Of a DNA stretch of 64,000 nt, positions 27,326-36,346 are shown piece by piece. The stretch comes from Streptomyces antibioticus. Lineage in GTDB: Bacteria; Actinomycetota; Actinomycetes; Streptomycetales; Streptomycetaceae. Under the pieces are notes generated by a model. The model was not told the origin of the DNA, searched no databases, and worked only from the letters and a program-made list of their open reading frames with translations. Position numbers and translations under genes: made by a program. Location of the stretch: contig NZ_KQ948430.1 in NCBI RefSeq assembly GCF_001514065.1, forward strand, positions 305,816-369,815. The letters run 5' to 3'. Each line of letters starts with the position of its first letter. Position 1 is the stretch's first letter.

Positions 27326-27681
27326 AGCCTGCACCACCCGAGAACTCGGCAAGAGCCACCGGGACGCCGCGACGGCGCCCCGGACTTCGCCATACCCTGA
27401 AGGGGACATATCGGGCGGGACATCTCAAACAACCCGCTTGAAGATCGATAGCCCACAGCAATCAATAACGATCGCGCTTTCGATAACAGAACCCTTGACG
27501 TGCACGTAACGCCGGAGCAAGACTCCCGTCCATCGGTCGGCATTGTCGAACACCTACCGGCAATACGCGCTAGAGTGTGACAACGCCAAGGGCCGGCAAC
27601 GCTCTCATCCCCGAGGGCACGCGAACCACCGGAGGGACCCGGGGTTCCGCTTTCCCTGGACGAAGGACAAAGGAGTCGCGG
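27326..27681. other. Intergenic region and long leader upstream of glpF
   Basis: About 356 bp. It holds TTGACG (27495-27500) in a relatively A/T-rich stretch, the GylR-like box at 27537-27553, and a TAGAGT -10 element at 27571-27576. About 105 nt of untranslated leader follow before glpF. I saw no terminator hairpin after gylR. Confidence 0.5.
27537..27553 (-). promoter_or_regulatory. GylR operator upstream of glpF
   Basis: On the minus strand this reads GTGTTCGACAATGCCGA, one base different from the box at the gylR promoter. It overlaps the -35 position of a promoter whose -10 is TAGAGT (27571-27576), so binding would block glpFKD transcription. Confidence 0.65.
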
Positions 27682-28482
27682 GTGTCCAGCTCCGACATCT
27701 TCATCGGCGAGACCATCGGTACCGCCATACTCATCCTGCTCGGCGGTGGCGTGTGCGCCGCCGTCACGCTGAAGGCCTCCAAGGCCCGTAACGCCGGTTG
27801 GCTCGCCATCACCTTCGGGTGGGGTTTCGCCGTTCTCACGGCCGTCTACACCTCCGCGCCCCTGTCCGGCGCACACCTGAACCCGGCCGTGACCCTCGCG
27901 CTCGCGCTCAAGAAGGACGGCATCTCCTGGAGTGACGTCCCGGTCTACTGGGGCGGGCAGTTGCTCGGCGCCATGATCGGTGCGGCTCTGGTCTGGATCG
28001 CCTACTACGGCCAGTTCCTCGCGCACCTCACCGACAAGGAGATCGTCGGCGGTCCGGGCGCGCAGTCCACCAAGGCCAAGGCCGTCGAGGCGCGGGAGAA
28101 GGGCGCCGGCCCGGTCCTGGGCATCTTCTCCACCGGTCCGGAGATCCGGGTCGCCTGGCAGAACGTCGCCACCGAGGTCATCGGCACCATCGTGCTGGTC
28201 CTCGCCGTCCTCACGCAGGGCCTCAACGACGGCGGCAACGGCCTGGGCACCCTGGGCGCGCTGATCACCGCCCTGGTCGTCGTCTCGATCGGTCTGTCCC
28301 TCGGTGGCCCGACCGGCTACGCGATCAACCCGGCCCGTGACCTCGGTCCGCGTATCGTGCACGCCCTCCTGCCCCTGCCCAACAAGGGCGGTTCCGACTG
28401 GGGCTACGCCTGGGTCCCGGTCGTCGGTCCGCTGATCGGCGGCGCGATCGCTGCAGGCATCTACAACGTCGCTTTCGCTTAG
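27682..28482 (+). CDS. glpF: Glycerol uptake facilitator GlpF (aquaglyceroporin)
   Basis: A 266-residue MIP-family channel that lets glycerol cross the membrane. Both pore motifs are present: [14 protein letters not shown] and [13 protein letters not shown]. Six membrane helices surround them, starting [17 protein letters not shown]. The Asp after the second NPA (NPARD) is the glycerol-type signature. GTG 27682 has AGGAG 6 nt upstream; an in-frame start at 27577 would add a non-membrane extension. First gene of the gyl operon, 89 bp before glpK. Confidence 0.95.
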   Translation: MSSSDIFIGETIGTAILILLGGGVCAAVTLKASKARNAGWLAITFGWGFAVLTAVYTSAPLSGAHLNPAVTLALALKKDGISWSDVPVYWGGQLLGAMIGAALVWIAYYGQFLAHLTDKEIVGGPGAQSTKAKAVEAREKGAGPVLGIFSTGPEIRVAWQNVATEVIGTIVLVLAVLTQGLNDGGNGLGTLGALITALVVVSIGLSLGGPTGYAINPARDLGPRIVHALLPLPNKGGSDWGYAWVPVVGPLIGGAIAAGIYNVAFA

Positions 28483-28497
28483 AAGCAGCACTCCAGG

Positions 28498-28535
28498 CAA
28501 GCACGCGTAGCAAGCACTCGTAGCACCAGCCGTAG
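28498..28535 (+). repeat. Short 13-bp tandem repeat between glpF and glpK
   Basis: CAAGCACGCGTAG (28498-28510), CAAGCACTCGTAG (28511-28523) and a degenerate third copy CACCAGCCGTAG (28524-28535). CACTCGTAG recurs at 30120-30128 in the glpK-glpD gap. The function is unknown; it could be an RNA-processing or spacing element. Confidence 0.6.
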
Positions 28536-28571
28536 ACAGACCGCTTATCCACGGAACCTCAGGAGCACACC

Positions 28572-30113
28572 GTGACCGACGCGCACACCGCCGGCCCCTT
28601 CATCGCCGCGATCGACCAGGGCACGACCTCGTCCCGCTGCATCGTCTTCGACCGCGACGGCCGTATCGTCTCCGTCGACCAGAAGGAGCACGAGCAGATC
28701 TTCCCGAAGCCGGGCTGGGTCGAGCACAACGCCAACGAGATCTGGACCAACGTCCAGGAAGTCGTCGCCGGAGCCATCCAGAAGGCCGGCATCACCCGGG
28801 ACGACATCAAGGCCATCGGTATCACCAACCAGCGTGAGACCACGCTGCTGTGGGACAAGAACACCGGTGAGCCCGTCCACAACGCCATCGTCTGGCAGGA
28901 CACCCGCACCGACGCCCTGTGCAAGGAGCTGGGCCGCAACGTCGGGCAGGACCGTTTCCGCCGCGAGACCGGCCTTCCGCTCGCCTCCTACTTCGCCGGT
29001 CCGAAGGCCCGCTGGCTGCTGGACAACGTCGAGGGCCTGCGCGAGCGCGCCGAGGCCGGCGACATCCTGTTCGGCACCATGGACACCTGGGTCATCTGGA
29101 ACCTGACGGGCGGTGTCAACGGCGGCAAGCACTACACCGACGTCACCAACGCCTCCCGCACCCTGCTGATGAACCTCCACACCCTGGAGTGGGACGAGAA
29201 GATCGCCGAGTCCATCGGCGTGCCGCTGTCGATGCTCCCGGAGATCCACTCCTCCGCCGAGGTCTACGGCGAGGTCACCGGCGGCAAGCTGGGCGACCTG
29301 CTCGGCGGCATCCCGGTCGCCTCGGCGCTCGGTGACCAGCAGGCGGCCCTGTTCGGCCAGACCTGTTTCGCCGAGGGCGAGGCCAAGTCGACGTACGGCA
29401 CCGGCACCTTCCTGCTGATGAACACCGGAGAGAAGCCGGTCAACTCGTACAACGGCCTGCTCACCACGGTCGGCTACCGGATCGGTGACCAGAAGGCGGT
29501 CTACGCCCTCGAGGGCTCGATCGCCGTCACCGGTTCGCTGGTGCAGTGGATGCGCGACCAGATGGGCCTGATCTCCACCGCCGCCGAGATCGAGACGCTC
29601 GCGCTCTCGGTCGAGGACAACGGCGGCGCCTACTTCGTGCCGGCCTTCTCCGGTCTGTTCGCCCCGTACTGGCGCTCCGACGCCCGCGGTGTGATCGCCG
29701 GTCTGACCCGGTACGTCACCAAGGCGCACCTCGCGCGCGCCGTCCTGGAGGCCACGGCCTGGCAGACCCGTGAGATCACCGACGCCATGACCAAGGACTC
29801 CGGTGTCGAGCTCGCGGCCGTCAAGGTCGACGGCGGCATGACCTCCAACAACCTGCTGATGCAGACCCTCGCCGACTTCGTGGACGCCCCCGTGGTCCGT
29901 CCGATGGTCGCCGAGACCACCTGCCTCGGTGCCGCCTATGCCGCCGGTCTCGCCGTCGGCTTCTGGACCAGCACCGACGACCTGCGCGCCAACTGGCGCC
30001 GAGCCGCCGAGTGGACCCCCAACATGGCCGCGGAGAAGCGCGACCGTGAGTACAAGAGCTGGCTCAAGGCCGTCGAGCGGACCATGGGCTGGCTCGAGGA
30101 CGAGGAGAGCTGA
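28572..30113 (+). CDS. glpK: Glycerol kinase GlpK
   Basis: A 513-residue FGGY-family kinase making sn-glycerol-3-phosphate from glycerol and [24 protein letters not shown] is the N-terminal phosphate motif, [18 protein letters not shown] and WQDTRT the glycerol-site region, [13 protein letters not shown] the second ATP motif, and [19 protein letters not shown] the C-terminal adenosine motif. The GTG at 28572 has AGGAG 7 nt upstream. It is second in the glpF-glpK-glpD operon, whose product should be fed to GlpD. Confidence 0.97.
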   Translation: MTDAHTAGPFIAAIDQGTTSSRCIVFDRDGRIVSVDQKEHEQIFPKPGWVEHNANEIWTNVQEVVAGAIQKAGITRDDIKAIGITNQRETTLLWDKNTGEPVHNAIVWQDTRTDALCKELGRNVGQDRFRRETGLPLASYFAGPKARWLLDNVEGLRERAEAGDILFGTMDTWVIWNLTGGVNGGKHYTDVTNASRTLLMNLHTLEWDEKIAESIGVPLSMLPEIHSSAEVYGEVTGGKLGDLLGGIPVASALGDQQAALFGQTCFAEGEAKSTYGTGTFLLMNTGEKPVNSYNGLLTTVGYRIGDQKAVYALEGSIAVTGSLVQWMRDQMGLISTAAEIETLALSVEDNGGAYFVPAFSGLFAPYWRSDARGVIAGLTRYVTKAHLARAVLEATAWQTREITDAMTKDSGVELAAVKVDGGMTSNNLLMQTLADFVDAPVVRPMVAETTCLGAAYAAGLAVGFWTSTDDLRANWRRAAEWTPNMAAEKRDREYKSWLKAVERTMGWLEDEES

Positions 30114-30164
30114 CGAGAGCCACTCGTAGGCTCAAGCCGCTCTGATGAGGAGTAAGAACCCGAA

Positions 30165-31781
30165 ATGACCAGTCAGACCACCCTCAAGTCCGTGCCTGCC
30201 CTCGGTACGCGCCCGGCCTCCGGCTCCAACCCGAGCCGCGCCGAGACCCGGGAGCAGCTCGCCAAGGCGTCGTACGACCTTCTCGTGATCGGCGGCGGCA
30301 TCCTGGGCATCTCCACCGCCTGGCACGCCGCGCAGTCCGGCCTGAGGGTGGCTCTGGTCGACGCCGGTGACTTCGCCGGCGCCACCTCCTCCGCCTCCTC
30401 CAAGCTTCTCCACGGCGGTCTGCGCTATCTGCAGACCGGCGCGGTGAAGCTGGTGGCGGAGAACCACTTCGAGCGGCGTGCGGTGTCTCGCCAGGTGGCT
30501 CCCCACCTGGCGAACCCGCTCACGTTCTACCTGCCCGTGTACAAGGGCGGGCCGCACGGCGCGGCGAAGCTCGGGGCGGGCGTCTTCGCCTACTCCGCGC
30601 TCTCCGCGTTCGGTGACGGCGTCGGCCACCTCCTGTCCCCCGCGAAGGCGGCGCAGGACGTGCCCGAGCTGCGCACCGACAACCTCAAGGCCGTCGCGGT
30701 CTACGGCGACGACCAGATGAACGACGCCCGCATGGCGCTGATGACGGTCCGCGCGGCCGTCGAGGCGGGCGCGGCCGTCCTGAACCACGCCGAGGTGACC
30801 GGCCTCCGCTTCACCCAGGGCCGGGTCACCGGCGCCGAGCTGCGCGACCGGCTGTCCGGCGACGAGTTCGGCGTCAACGCCCGGCTCGTGCTGAACGCGA
30901 CCGGCCCGTGGGTCGACCACCTGCGCAAGATGGAGGACCCGAACGCGGCGCCCTCCATCCGCCTCTCCAAGGGCGCGCACCTGGTCCTGAAGCGGACCTC
31001 CCCCTGGAAGGCCGCGCTCGCGACCCCCATAGACAAGTACCGGATCACCTTCGCCCTCCCCTGGGAGGACATGCTCCTTCTCGGTACGACCGACGAGGAG
31101 TTCGAGGGCGACCCGGCGGACGTCAAGGTCACCGAGAAGGACACCGCGCAGATCCTCGACGAGGCCGCGTTCTCCATCCGGGACCAGCAGCTCGACCGTG
31201 ACCTCATCACGTACGCCTTCGCGGGTCTGCGTGTGCTGCCGGGCGGGCCCGGTGACACCGCCAAGGCCAAGCGCGAGACGGTCGTGACCGAGGGCAAGGG
31301 CGGCATGCTGTCCGTCGCGGGCGGCAAGTGGACGACGTTCCGGCACATCGGCCGCACGGTCATGCAGAAGCTGGAGGCGCTGCCGGGTCACCCGCTGGGC
31401 GACGACTTCGAACCGATCTCGTCCCTGCCGAAGAAGCTCCCGCTGCCCGGTGTCGCCAACCCGCGCGCGGTCGCGCACCGCCTGCTGGTCGACAACCCGG
31501 CGCCGGGTCCGCGCATGGCCGCCGACACGGCCAAGCACCTGGCCACCCACTACGGCTCCCTCGCCTTCGACATCGCCCGGCTGGCGAACGAGAACCCGGA
31601 GCTGGGCGAGCGCGTCCACCCCGACGCCCCCGAGATCTGGGCGCAGGTCGTGTACGCCCGTGACACCGAGTGGGCCGAGACGGCGGACGACGTGCTGCGC
31701 CGCCGGACGACACTGACGATCCGGGGTCTGGCGACGGACGAGGTCCGGACGAAGGTGCAGGACCTGCTCGACAAGAAGTAG
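30165..31781 (+). CDS. glpD: Aerobic glycerol-3-phosphate dehydrogenase GlpD
   Basis: A 538-residue FAD enzyme oxidising glycerol-3-phosphate to dihydroxyacetone phosphate at the membrane. The FAD-binding motif is DLLVIGGGILGISTAWHAAQ, followed by the GlpD signature SSKLLHGGLRYLQTG. Later landmarks are LSKGAHLVLKR, TFALPWEDMLLLGTTD and AGLRVLPGG. The C-terminal helical domain (VYARDTEWAETADDVLRRRT) is also standard. ATG 30165 follows glpK by 51 bp. It is the last gene of the gyl operon before a terminator at 31907. Confidence 0.97.
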   Translation: MTSQTTLKSVPALGTRPASGSNPSRAETREQLAKASYDLLVIGGGILGISTAWHAAQSGLRVALVDAGDFAGATSSASSKLLHGGLRYLQTGAVKLVAENHFERRAVSRQVAPHLANPLTFYLPVYKGGPHGAAKLGAGVFAYSALSAFGDGVGHLLSPAKAAQDVPELRTDNLKAVAVYGDDQMNDARMALMTVRAAVEAGAAVLNHAEVTGLRFTQGRVTGAELRDRLSGDEFGVNARLVLNATGPWVDHLRKMEDPNAAPSIRLSKGAHLVLKRTSPWKAALATPIDKYRITFALPWEDMLLLGTTDEEFEGDPADVKVTEKDTAQILDEAAFSIRDQQLDRDLITYAFAGLRVLPGGPGDTAKAKRETVVTEGKGGMLSVAGGKWTTFRHIGRTVMQKLEALPGHPLGDDFEPISSLPKKLPLPGVANPRAVAHRLLVDNPAPGPRMAADTAKHLATHYGSLAFDIARLANENPELGERVHPDAPEIWAQVVYARDTEWAETADDVLRRRTTLTIRGLATDEVRTKVQDLLDKK

Positions 31782-31906
31782 GCGCTTCGGTAGGTAGGCA
31801 GGCGCCACGAGAAGCGGGCGCTACGACTCGAAGGGCGCGGCTCCTCCTGACGGGAGCCGACCTGATCGAGACCCGGCCCTCCTCCCCTATGGGGCCGGTA
31901 CGCGAG

Positions 31907-31938
31907 AGGGGCGGCTCCACGCCGATGGAGCCGCCCCT
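31907..31938 (+). terminator. Terminator of the glycerol operon
   Basis: AGGGGCGGCTCC (31907-31918) and GGAGCCGCCCCT (31927-31938) form a perfect 12-bp stem with an 8-base loop, followed by TTC, 126 bp after the glpD stop. Confidence 0.85.
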
Positions 31939-31972
31939 TTCGCATGCCGCGTTGTCAGTGGCGGGTGTTTTC

Positions 31973-32527
31973 ATGGAGCGCATGAACATCGAACGGGCCG
32001 TCCCCGAGGAACTCGCCGCGCTGCGCGAGGCGTTCGCCGTGGAGGACGAGGGTGCCTCGGCGCTGGGGTGGGAGGCGGTGCACGCCTTCGAGGCGGAGCA
32101 CGGCGTGGTGTTGCCGGAGCCGTACCGGACCTTCGTGGCGGAGGTGTCGGACGGGTCGTTCCAAGGGCCGCCGGAGTACGGGCTGGTGGGGCTGGCCGAG
32201 AGCGCCAAAGGGCAGGATCTGGGCCGTCCTTTCCCGCTCGCCGAGCCCTGGATGTGGGAGGACGACGACGGGGGTCACGAAGACCCTGACGCCGTCGTCG
32301 AGCAGGTCGTCCACCAGGGCTCGCTGAACCTCGGCACGGACGGCTGTGGCATGGACTGGCAACTGATCGTCACCGGCCCCCACCGCGGACACATATGGCA
32401 GGTCACCGATGTGGGCGCCCTGCCGTTCGGCGCGGAGTTCGGTCATACGACCTCCGCGCCCGGCTTCGCCGGCTGGGTGCGGCACTGGGCCGCCGGCCAG
32501 GAGTGGTTCGACGCCGAGTCTCAGTGA
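31973..32527 (+). CDS. SMI1/KNR4 (SUKH)-family protein
   Basis: A 184-residue acidic protein with the SUKH core: a helix with WEAVHAFEAEHGVVLPEPYRTFV, then EVSDGSFQGPPEYGLVGL, and later DGCGMDWQLIVTGPHRGHIWQV. SUKH proteins are often immunity proteins for toxins or nucleases, but many solitary copies have no known partner and no toxin gene is nearby. ATG starts at 31973 and 31982 are both possible; the first is chosen by default, and neither has a strong ribosome site. It follows the glp operon terminator and ends 9 bp from the mtnK stop on the other strand. Confidence 0.8.
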   Translation: MERMNIERAVPEELAALREAFAVEDEGASALGWEAVHAFEAEHGVVLPEPYRTFVAEVSDGSFQGPPEYGLVGLAESAKGQDLGRPFPLAEPWMWEDDDGGHEDPDAVVEQVVHQGSLNLGTDGCGMDWQLIVTGPHRGHIWQVTDVGALPFGAEFGHTTSAPGFAGWVRHWAAGQEWFDAESQ

Positions 32528-32536
32528 GGCGGCGGG

Positions 32537-33709
32537 TCAGCTCAGTGAGGTGACGGTCTCGCGTACGGCGGTCGCGTCCCGCAACTCCTCGCGGCGCACG
32601 ATCAGTTCCCGGCCCAGCAGCAGCGCCCTGCGGGACGCCGGTGCCGGGTCCGGGAGGGTCGTCAGGTCGGTCAGGTGGGCGAAGCCGATGATGCGGCGGA
32701 TGATCTCCGTGCCCGCGTAGCCGACCGCTTCCGTCCAGACGCGGCGCAGGAAGCGGTCCAGGTAGGCGTCGTCGAAGAAGGTGTCGACGCGGGTCGGCCA
32801 CAGCCGGCGGAACTCCGTCTCGAAGGCCTCCCAGGACAGCCGGAGTTGGTCGCCGTGGTCGCTCAGCGACCCCAGCGCCCGTGCCCGTTCCTCCGACACC
32901 AGGGCGTTGGCCCAGTACAGGCCGAGGTCGTAGCCGATCGGGCCGACGAAGGAGAACTCCGGGTCGAAGACCCGTACGACGGGGGCGCCTTCGCGGTCGC
33001 CGACCATGATGCTGCCGGTGTGCAGGTCACCATGGAGGAGGGCCTGGGCGCTGGTCATGAACGTGTGCCGGAGGTCGGCGACCTCGGTGCGCAGGCGCGC
33101 GTCGGCGCGGAACTCCGCCGCCAGGTCGGCCACGCCCTCGTGCCAGTGGTTGTGCTCGTGCTCGATGTACGGCTCGGAGAGGACCACGTCCTCGGTGATC
33201 TTGCAGAGCTCGGGGCTGACCGAGGCCGCGATCAGGGCCTTGCGTTCGGCGGAGGGCATGCCGAAGTCGCTGGTGGCGAAGGAGAGCTGGGCCACGAACT
33301 CGCCCACCCGCGCCGAGGTGTTCGGGCCGTAGGCCGCGCCCTCGTTGAGGAGCGTGCGCAGGACCTCTAGATCCGACATGTCCTCCATGACGAGGGCGTA
33401 GTTCTCGGGGTCGTAGCCGTGGATCGCCGGGATCTTGTCCGGGGCCACCTTGGCGACCTGGTCGTAGGCGCGGGCCTCGGCGTCGGCGCGGTCGGGGTTC
33501 ATCGGCCAGGACGGGCCGGCGACGCGGACCCACGGCAGGGCCTGCTTCACGGCGAGGCTGCGGGTGCCGGCGGGCGAGGTCGCCAGGAAGACGCGATTCA
33601 TGTTGCCGTCGGAGACCTCCCGGACCTCCGGGTCGGCGGCCTCGTCCCAGTGGCCGCGCTCGCGCAGGTACGCCGGGATGTCCTCGGTCTCCAGGATGCG
33701 GTAACCCAT
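32537..33709 (-). CDS. mtnK: S-methyl-5-thioribose kinase MtnK
   Basis: A 390-residue aminoglycoside-phosphotransferase-like kinase that phosphorylates methylthioribose to methylthioribose-1-phosphate. It begins MGYRILETEDIPAYLRERG. Motifs include EVSDGNMNRVFLA (Gly loop), LAVKQALPWVRVAG (Lys, typical MtnK), MEDMSDLEVLR, the catalytic loop LLHGDLHTGSIMV and metal site VRVFDPEFSFVGPIGYDLG. The VRVAG and HGDLHTGS segments are MtnK hallmarks that separate it from other APH folds. It is the last gene of the importer operon, 11 bp after the permease. It should supply substrate for MtnA at 39.9 kb. Confidence 0.94.
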   Translation of the reverse strand: MGYRILETEDIPAYLRERGHWDEAADPEVREVSDGNMNRVFLATSPAGTRSLAVKQALPWVRVAGPSWPMNPDRADAEARAYDQVAKVAPDKIPAIHGYDPENYALVMEDMSDLEVLRTLLNEGAAYGPNTSARVGEFVAQLSFATSDFGMPSAERKALIAASVSPELCKITEDVVLSEPYIEHEHNHWHEGVADLAAEFRADARLRTEVADLRHTFMTSAQALLHGDLHTGSIMVGDREGAPVVRVFDPEFSFVGPIGYDLGLYWANALVSEERARALGSLSDHGDQLRLSWEAFETEFRRLWPTRVDTFFDDAYLDRFLRRVWTEAVGYAGTEIIRRIIGFAHLTDLTTLPDPAPASRRALLLGRELIVRREELRDATAVRETVTSLS

Positions 33710-33720
33710 CGTGAACTCCC

Positions 33721-34764
33721 CTATGCGGTGCGGCGCTTGGACAGGGTGAAGCTGAAGACCAGGGCGAGGATGAGGACCGCGCCCTCGACGACGTCCTGGG
33801 TGTAGTACGGCAGGCCCTTGATGGTCAGGCCGGTGGTGATGATGCCGATCAGGACCGCGCCGAGGGCCGTGCCCCAGACGTTCGGGCGGCCCTTGCCCAG
33901 GACCGATGTGCCGACCAGGGCGACCGCCACGGCCTCCAGGAGCTGCGAGGTGCCGGCCGACACGTCGCCCTGGCCGATGCGGGAGGCCAGGATCAGGCCG
34001 CCGACGGAGGCGAGGACACCGGACAGGACGTAGGCGAGGGCCCGGTACGCGCCGACGCGGATGCCGGCCAGCCGGGACGCCTCGGGGTTGGCGCCGATGG
34101 CGTAGAGCACACGGCCCCAGCGGGTGCGGGCGAGGAAGACCCAGGCGGCGATCGTCAGCCCGCCGAAGACGAGGACGGAGATCGGGATGCCGAGGACCGT
34201 GCCTCGGTCGATCTTCAGGAAGCCCTCGGTGAACTTGCCGGGTGCGGTGGAACCGTCGTCCAGGGTCATGCCGGGGGTGATGGACTGACCGTCGACCAGG
34301 ACGAGTTTGAGGCCCTGGACGATGAACAGCGTGCCGAGGGTCGCCAGCATGTCGGGGATCTTCAGTACGACGATCAGCAGGGCGTTGAGCAGGCCCACCA
34401 CGGCACCCGCCGCGAGCACCGCGATGATCGCGACCGTGCCGACCTGGTTGTAGACGACCATCGTCTGCGCGGCGACGGAGACACCGAGGCCCGCCACCGC
34501 GCCGACGGACATGTCCATTCCGCCGACGGCCAGGGTGAGGGTGACGCCGAGGCCGAGGATGGCGGCGACGGAGACATAGCGCAGGGTGTCGAGGAGGGTC
34601 GCCGACTCGCGGAAGGAGCCCTCGCTGAGCGCGAAGTAGAGGAAGAGCGCGACCGTCACGAAGATGAAGCCGTACTTGATGACAGCGTTCTGGACGCGCG
34701 CGGCCGGGGTGGCCGTGGTGGACGGGGTCGCCGTCTTCACCGGGGTGCTCTGGGCTGTGGTCAT
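33721..34764 (-). CDS. Ribose-type ABC transporter permease, probable methylthioribose importer
   Basis: A 347-residue RbsC-like permease with about ten membrane helices. Family landmarks are GLGVTLTLAVGGMDMSVGAV, LNALLIVVLKIPDMLATLGTL, and the cytoplasmic loop RWGRVLYAIGANPEASRLAGI that contacts the ATPase. In sugar importers of this family it forms a homodimer. The gene lies between the double ATPase (28-bp gap) and mtnK (11-bp gap). The substrate assignment to methylthioribose or a related sugar is inference from that operon. Confidence 0.9.
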   Translation of the reverse strand: MTTAQSTPVKTATPSTTATPAARVQNAVIKYGFIFVTVALFLYFALSEGSFRESATLLDTLRYVSVAAILGLGVTLTLAVGGMDMSVGAVAGLGVSVAAQTMVVYNQVGTVAIIAVLAAGAVVGLLNALLIVVLKIPDMLATLGTLFIVQGLKLVLVDGQSITPGMTLDDGSTAPGKFTEGFLKIDRGTVLGIPISVLVFGGLTIAAWVFLARTRWGRVLYAIGANPEASRLAGIRVGAYRALAYVLSGVLASVGGLILASRIGQGDVSAGTSQLLEAVAVALVGTSVLGKGRPNVWGTALGAVLIGIITTGLTIKGLPYYTQDVVEGAVLILALVFSFTLSKRRTA

Positions 34765-34792
34765 GGGGTGCTTCCTTCAGCGGCGGCGGGCG

Positions 34793-36346
34793 TCACACCG
34801 ACGCCGAGATGGTCTGGATCACGCGGTCGCGTTCCGCGTCCTCGCCGTAGGCTTCGAGGTGGATCTCGCCGGCGGCGAGCACGACGACGCGGTCGGCGAC
34901 CTCCAGCACCTCGTCGACGTCGGCGGACAGGACGAGCACGGCGGCGCCCTCGGCGGCCAGGGCGCGGGCGCGGCGGCCGATGTCGCGGCGGGCGCCGATG
35001 TCCACGCCTCGGAACGGCTCGTCCAGGATGAGGACGCGGGGTGTCTCGGCGAGCCAGCGGCCGACGACGACCTTCTGCTGGTTGCCGCCGGACAGCTCCT
35101 CGACGGTGCTGTGTTCGTCGCGGGTGACGACACCGAGGGCTTCGATGGTGTCGCGGCCGAGGGCGTCCTCCTTGGCCGTGTTGACGAGGCCGAGCCGGGA
35201 GAAGGACTTCAGGAACGGCAGCGAGATGTTCTGGGCGAGGGACCAGCCGGGGACGAGGGCGTCGGCGTGCCGGTCCTCGGGCACCAGGTGGATGCCGGCG
35301 CGGATGGCGTCGGCGGGGCGGCGGGGCGCGTAGGGCTGGCCGTCGAGTTCGACGGTGCCCGACGTGAAGGGCTCAGCGCCGAACAGGCCGCGGGCCAGCT
35401 CGGTCTTGCCCGCGCCCAGCAGGCCGACGACGCCGGTGACCTCGCCTGTGCGGATGTCGAGGTCGAGCGGCGTGCGGCCCTCGAAGAGCCTGACGCCCCT
35501 GAGCGAGAGGGCCACTTCATGCGAGGGCCCCCCTTCCCGTACTGGCCGGGCCGTGGTCGCCTCGTGGGCCTGGGCGAGCATGGCGCGCAGGGCCGCGTCC
35601 CAGTCGAAGGGCTTGGCCTGGTCCTCGGTGAGACGGCCGTCCCGCAGGACGACCAGCCGGTCGGCGAGGGCGTCGATCTCGCCGAGGCGGTGGGAGACGT
35701 AGAGGACGGCGATGCCGTCGTCGCGCATCTTCTCGACCAGGGCGAAGAGGCGTTCCGCCTCGGCCGCCGACAGCGCGGAGGTCGGCTCGTCGAGGATGAG
35801 GAGGCGCGGGCGGGTGGCCAGGGCGCGGGCGAGGATGAGCAACTGGCGGTCGGAGATGCCGAGTTCGGTGACGTCTTTCTTCAACAGTGCGTCGCTCCAG
35901 CCCAGTTCCAGGCCCGCCTGGATCTCGCGGGCGCGGGCCAGCAGCTTGGCACCGTTGAGGAAGGGGTTGCCGCGGCGCTGGGCGAGCTCCTCGAAGGCGA
36001 GGTTCTCGGCGACCGTGAGGCCGGGCACGATGCCCTCGCCGATGCGCTGGTGCACGGTCTGGATGCCCAACTGCCGGGCGGCCAGCGGCGACTGGAGGGC
36101 CGCGGGCTCCCCCGCGACCCGCACCTGTCCGCCGTGGTCGGTGTGCACGCCGGACAGGATCTTGATCAGGGTGGACTTGCCGGCGCCGTTCGCGCCGAGC
36201 AGCGCGACGACGCTGCCCGGCGCGATGTCCAGCGAGACGGACTCCAGGACCGTCTTGCCGGCGAAGGCCATGCTGACGTCGGTCAGCGCAACGGCCGGTT
36301 CGCCGGGCGACGGCACCTCAGCCGGCGGCGTCTCAGTGGGCGACAT
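34793..36346 (-). CDS. Double ABC ATPase of a ribose-type importer
   Basis: A 517-residue RbsA-like protein with two nucleotide-binding domains. The N-terminal domain has Walker A GANGAGKST and Walker B LLILDEPTSALS. Its signature region is ISDRQLLILARAL, without the canonical LSGGQ. The C-terminal domain has LLGAGKTEL in place of a full Walker A and a proper LSGGNQQKVVVGRWL followed by VLILDEPFRGVDIGA. Such asymmetry is common in this family. The ATG at 36346 lies 14 nt inside the end of the binding-protein gene, so the two are translationally coupled. Confidence 0.92.
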   Translation of the reverse strand: MSPTETPPAEVPSPGEPAVALTDVSMAFAGKTVLESVSLDIAPGSVVALLGANGAGKSTLIKILSGVHTDHGGQVRVAGEPAALQSPLAARQLGIQTVHQRIGEGIVPGLTVAENLAFEELAQRRGNPFLNGAKLLARAREIQAGLELGWSDALLKKDVTELGISDRQLLILARALATRPRLLILDEPTSALSAAEAERLFALVEKMRDDGIAVLYVSHRLGEIDALADRLVVLRDGRLTEDQAKPFDWDAALRAMLAQAHEATTARPVREGGPSHEVALSLRGVRLFEGRTPLDLDIRTGEVTGVVGLLGAGKTELARGLFGAEPFTSGTVELDGQPYAPRRPADAIRAGIHLVPEDRHADALVPGWSLAQNISLPFLKSFSRLGLVNTAKEDALGRDTIEALGVVTRDEHSTVEELSGGNQQKVVVGRWLAETPRVLILDEPFRGVDIGARRDIGRRARALAAEGAAVLVLSADVDEVLEVADRVVVLAAGEIHLEAYGEDAERDRVIQTISASV

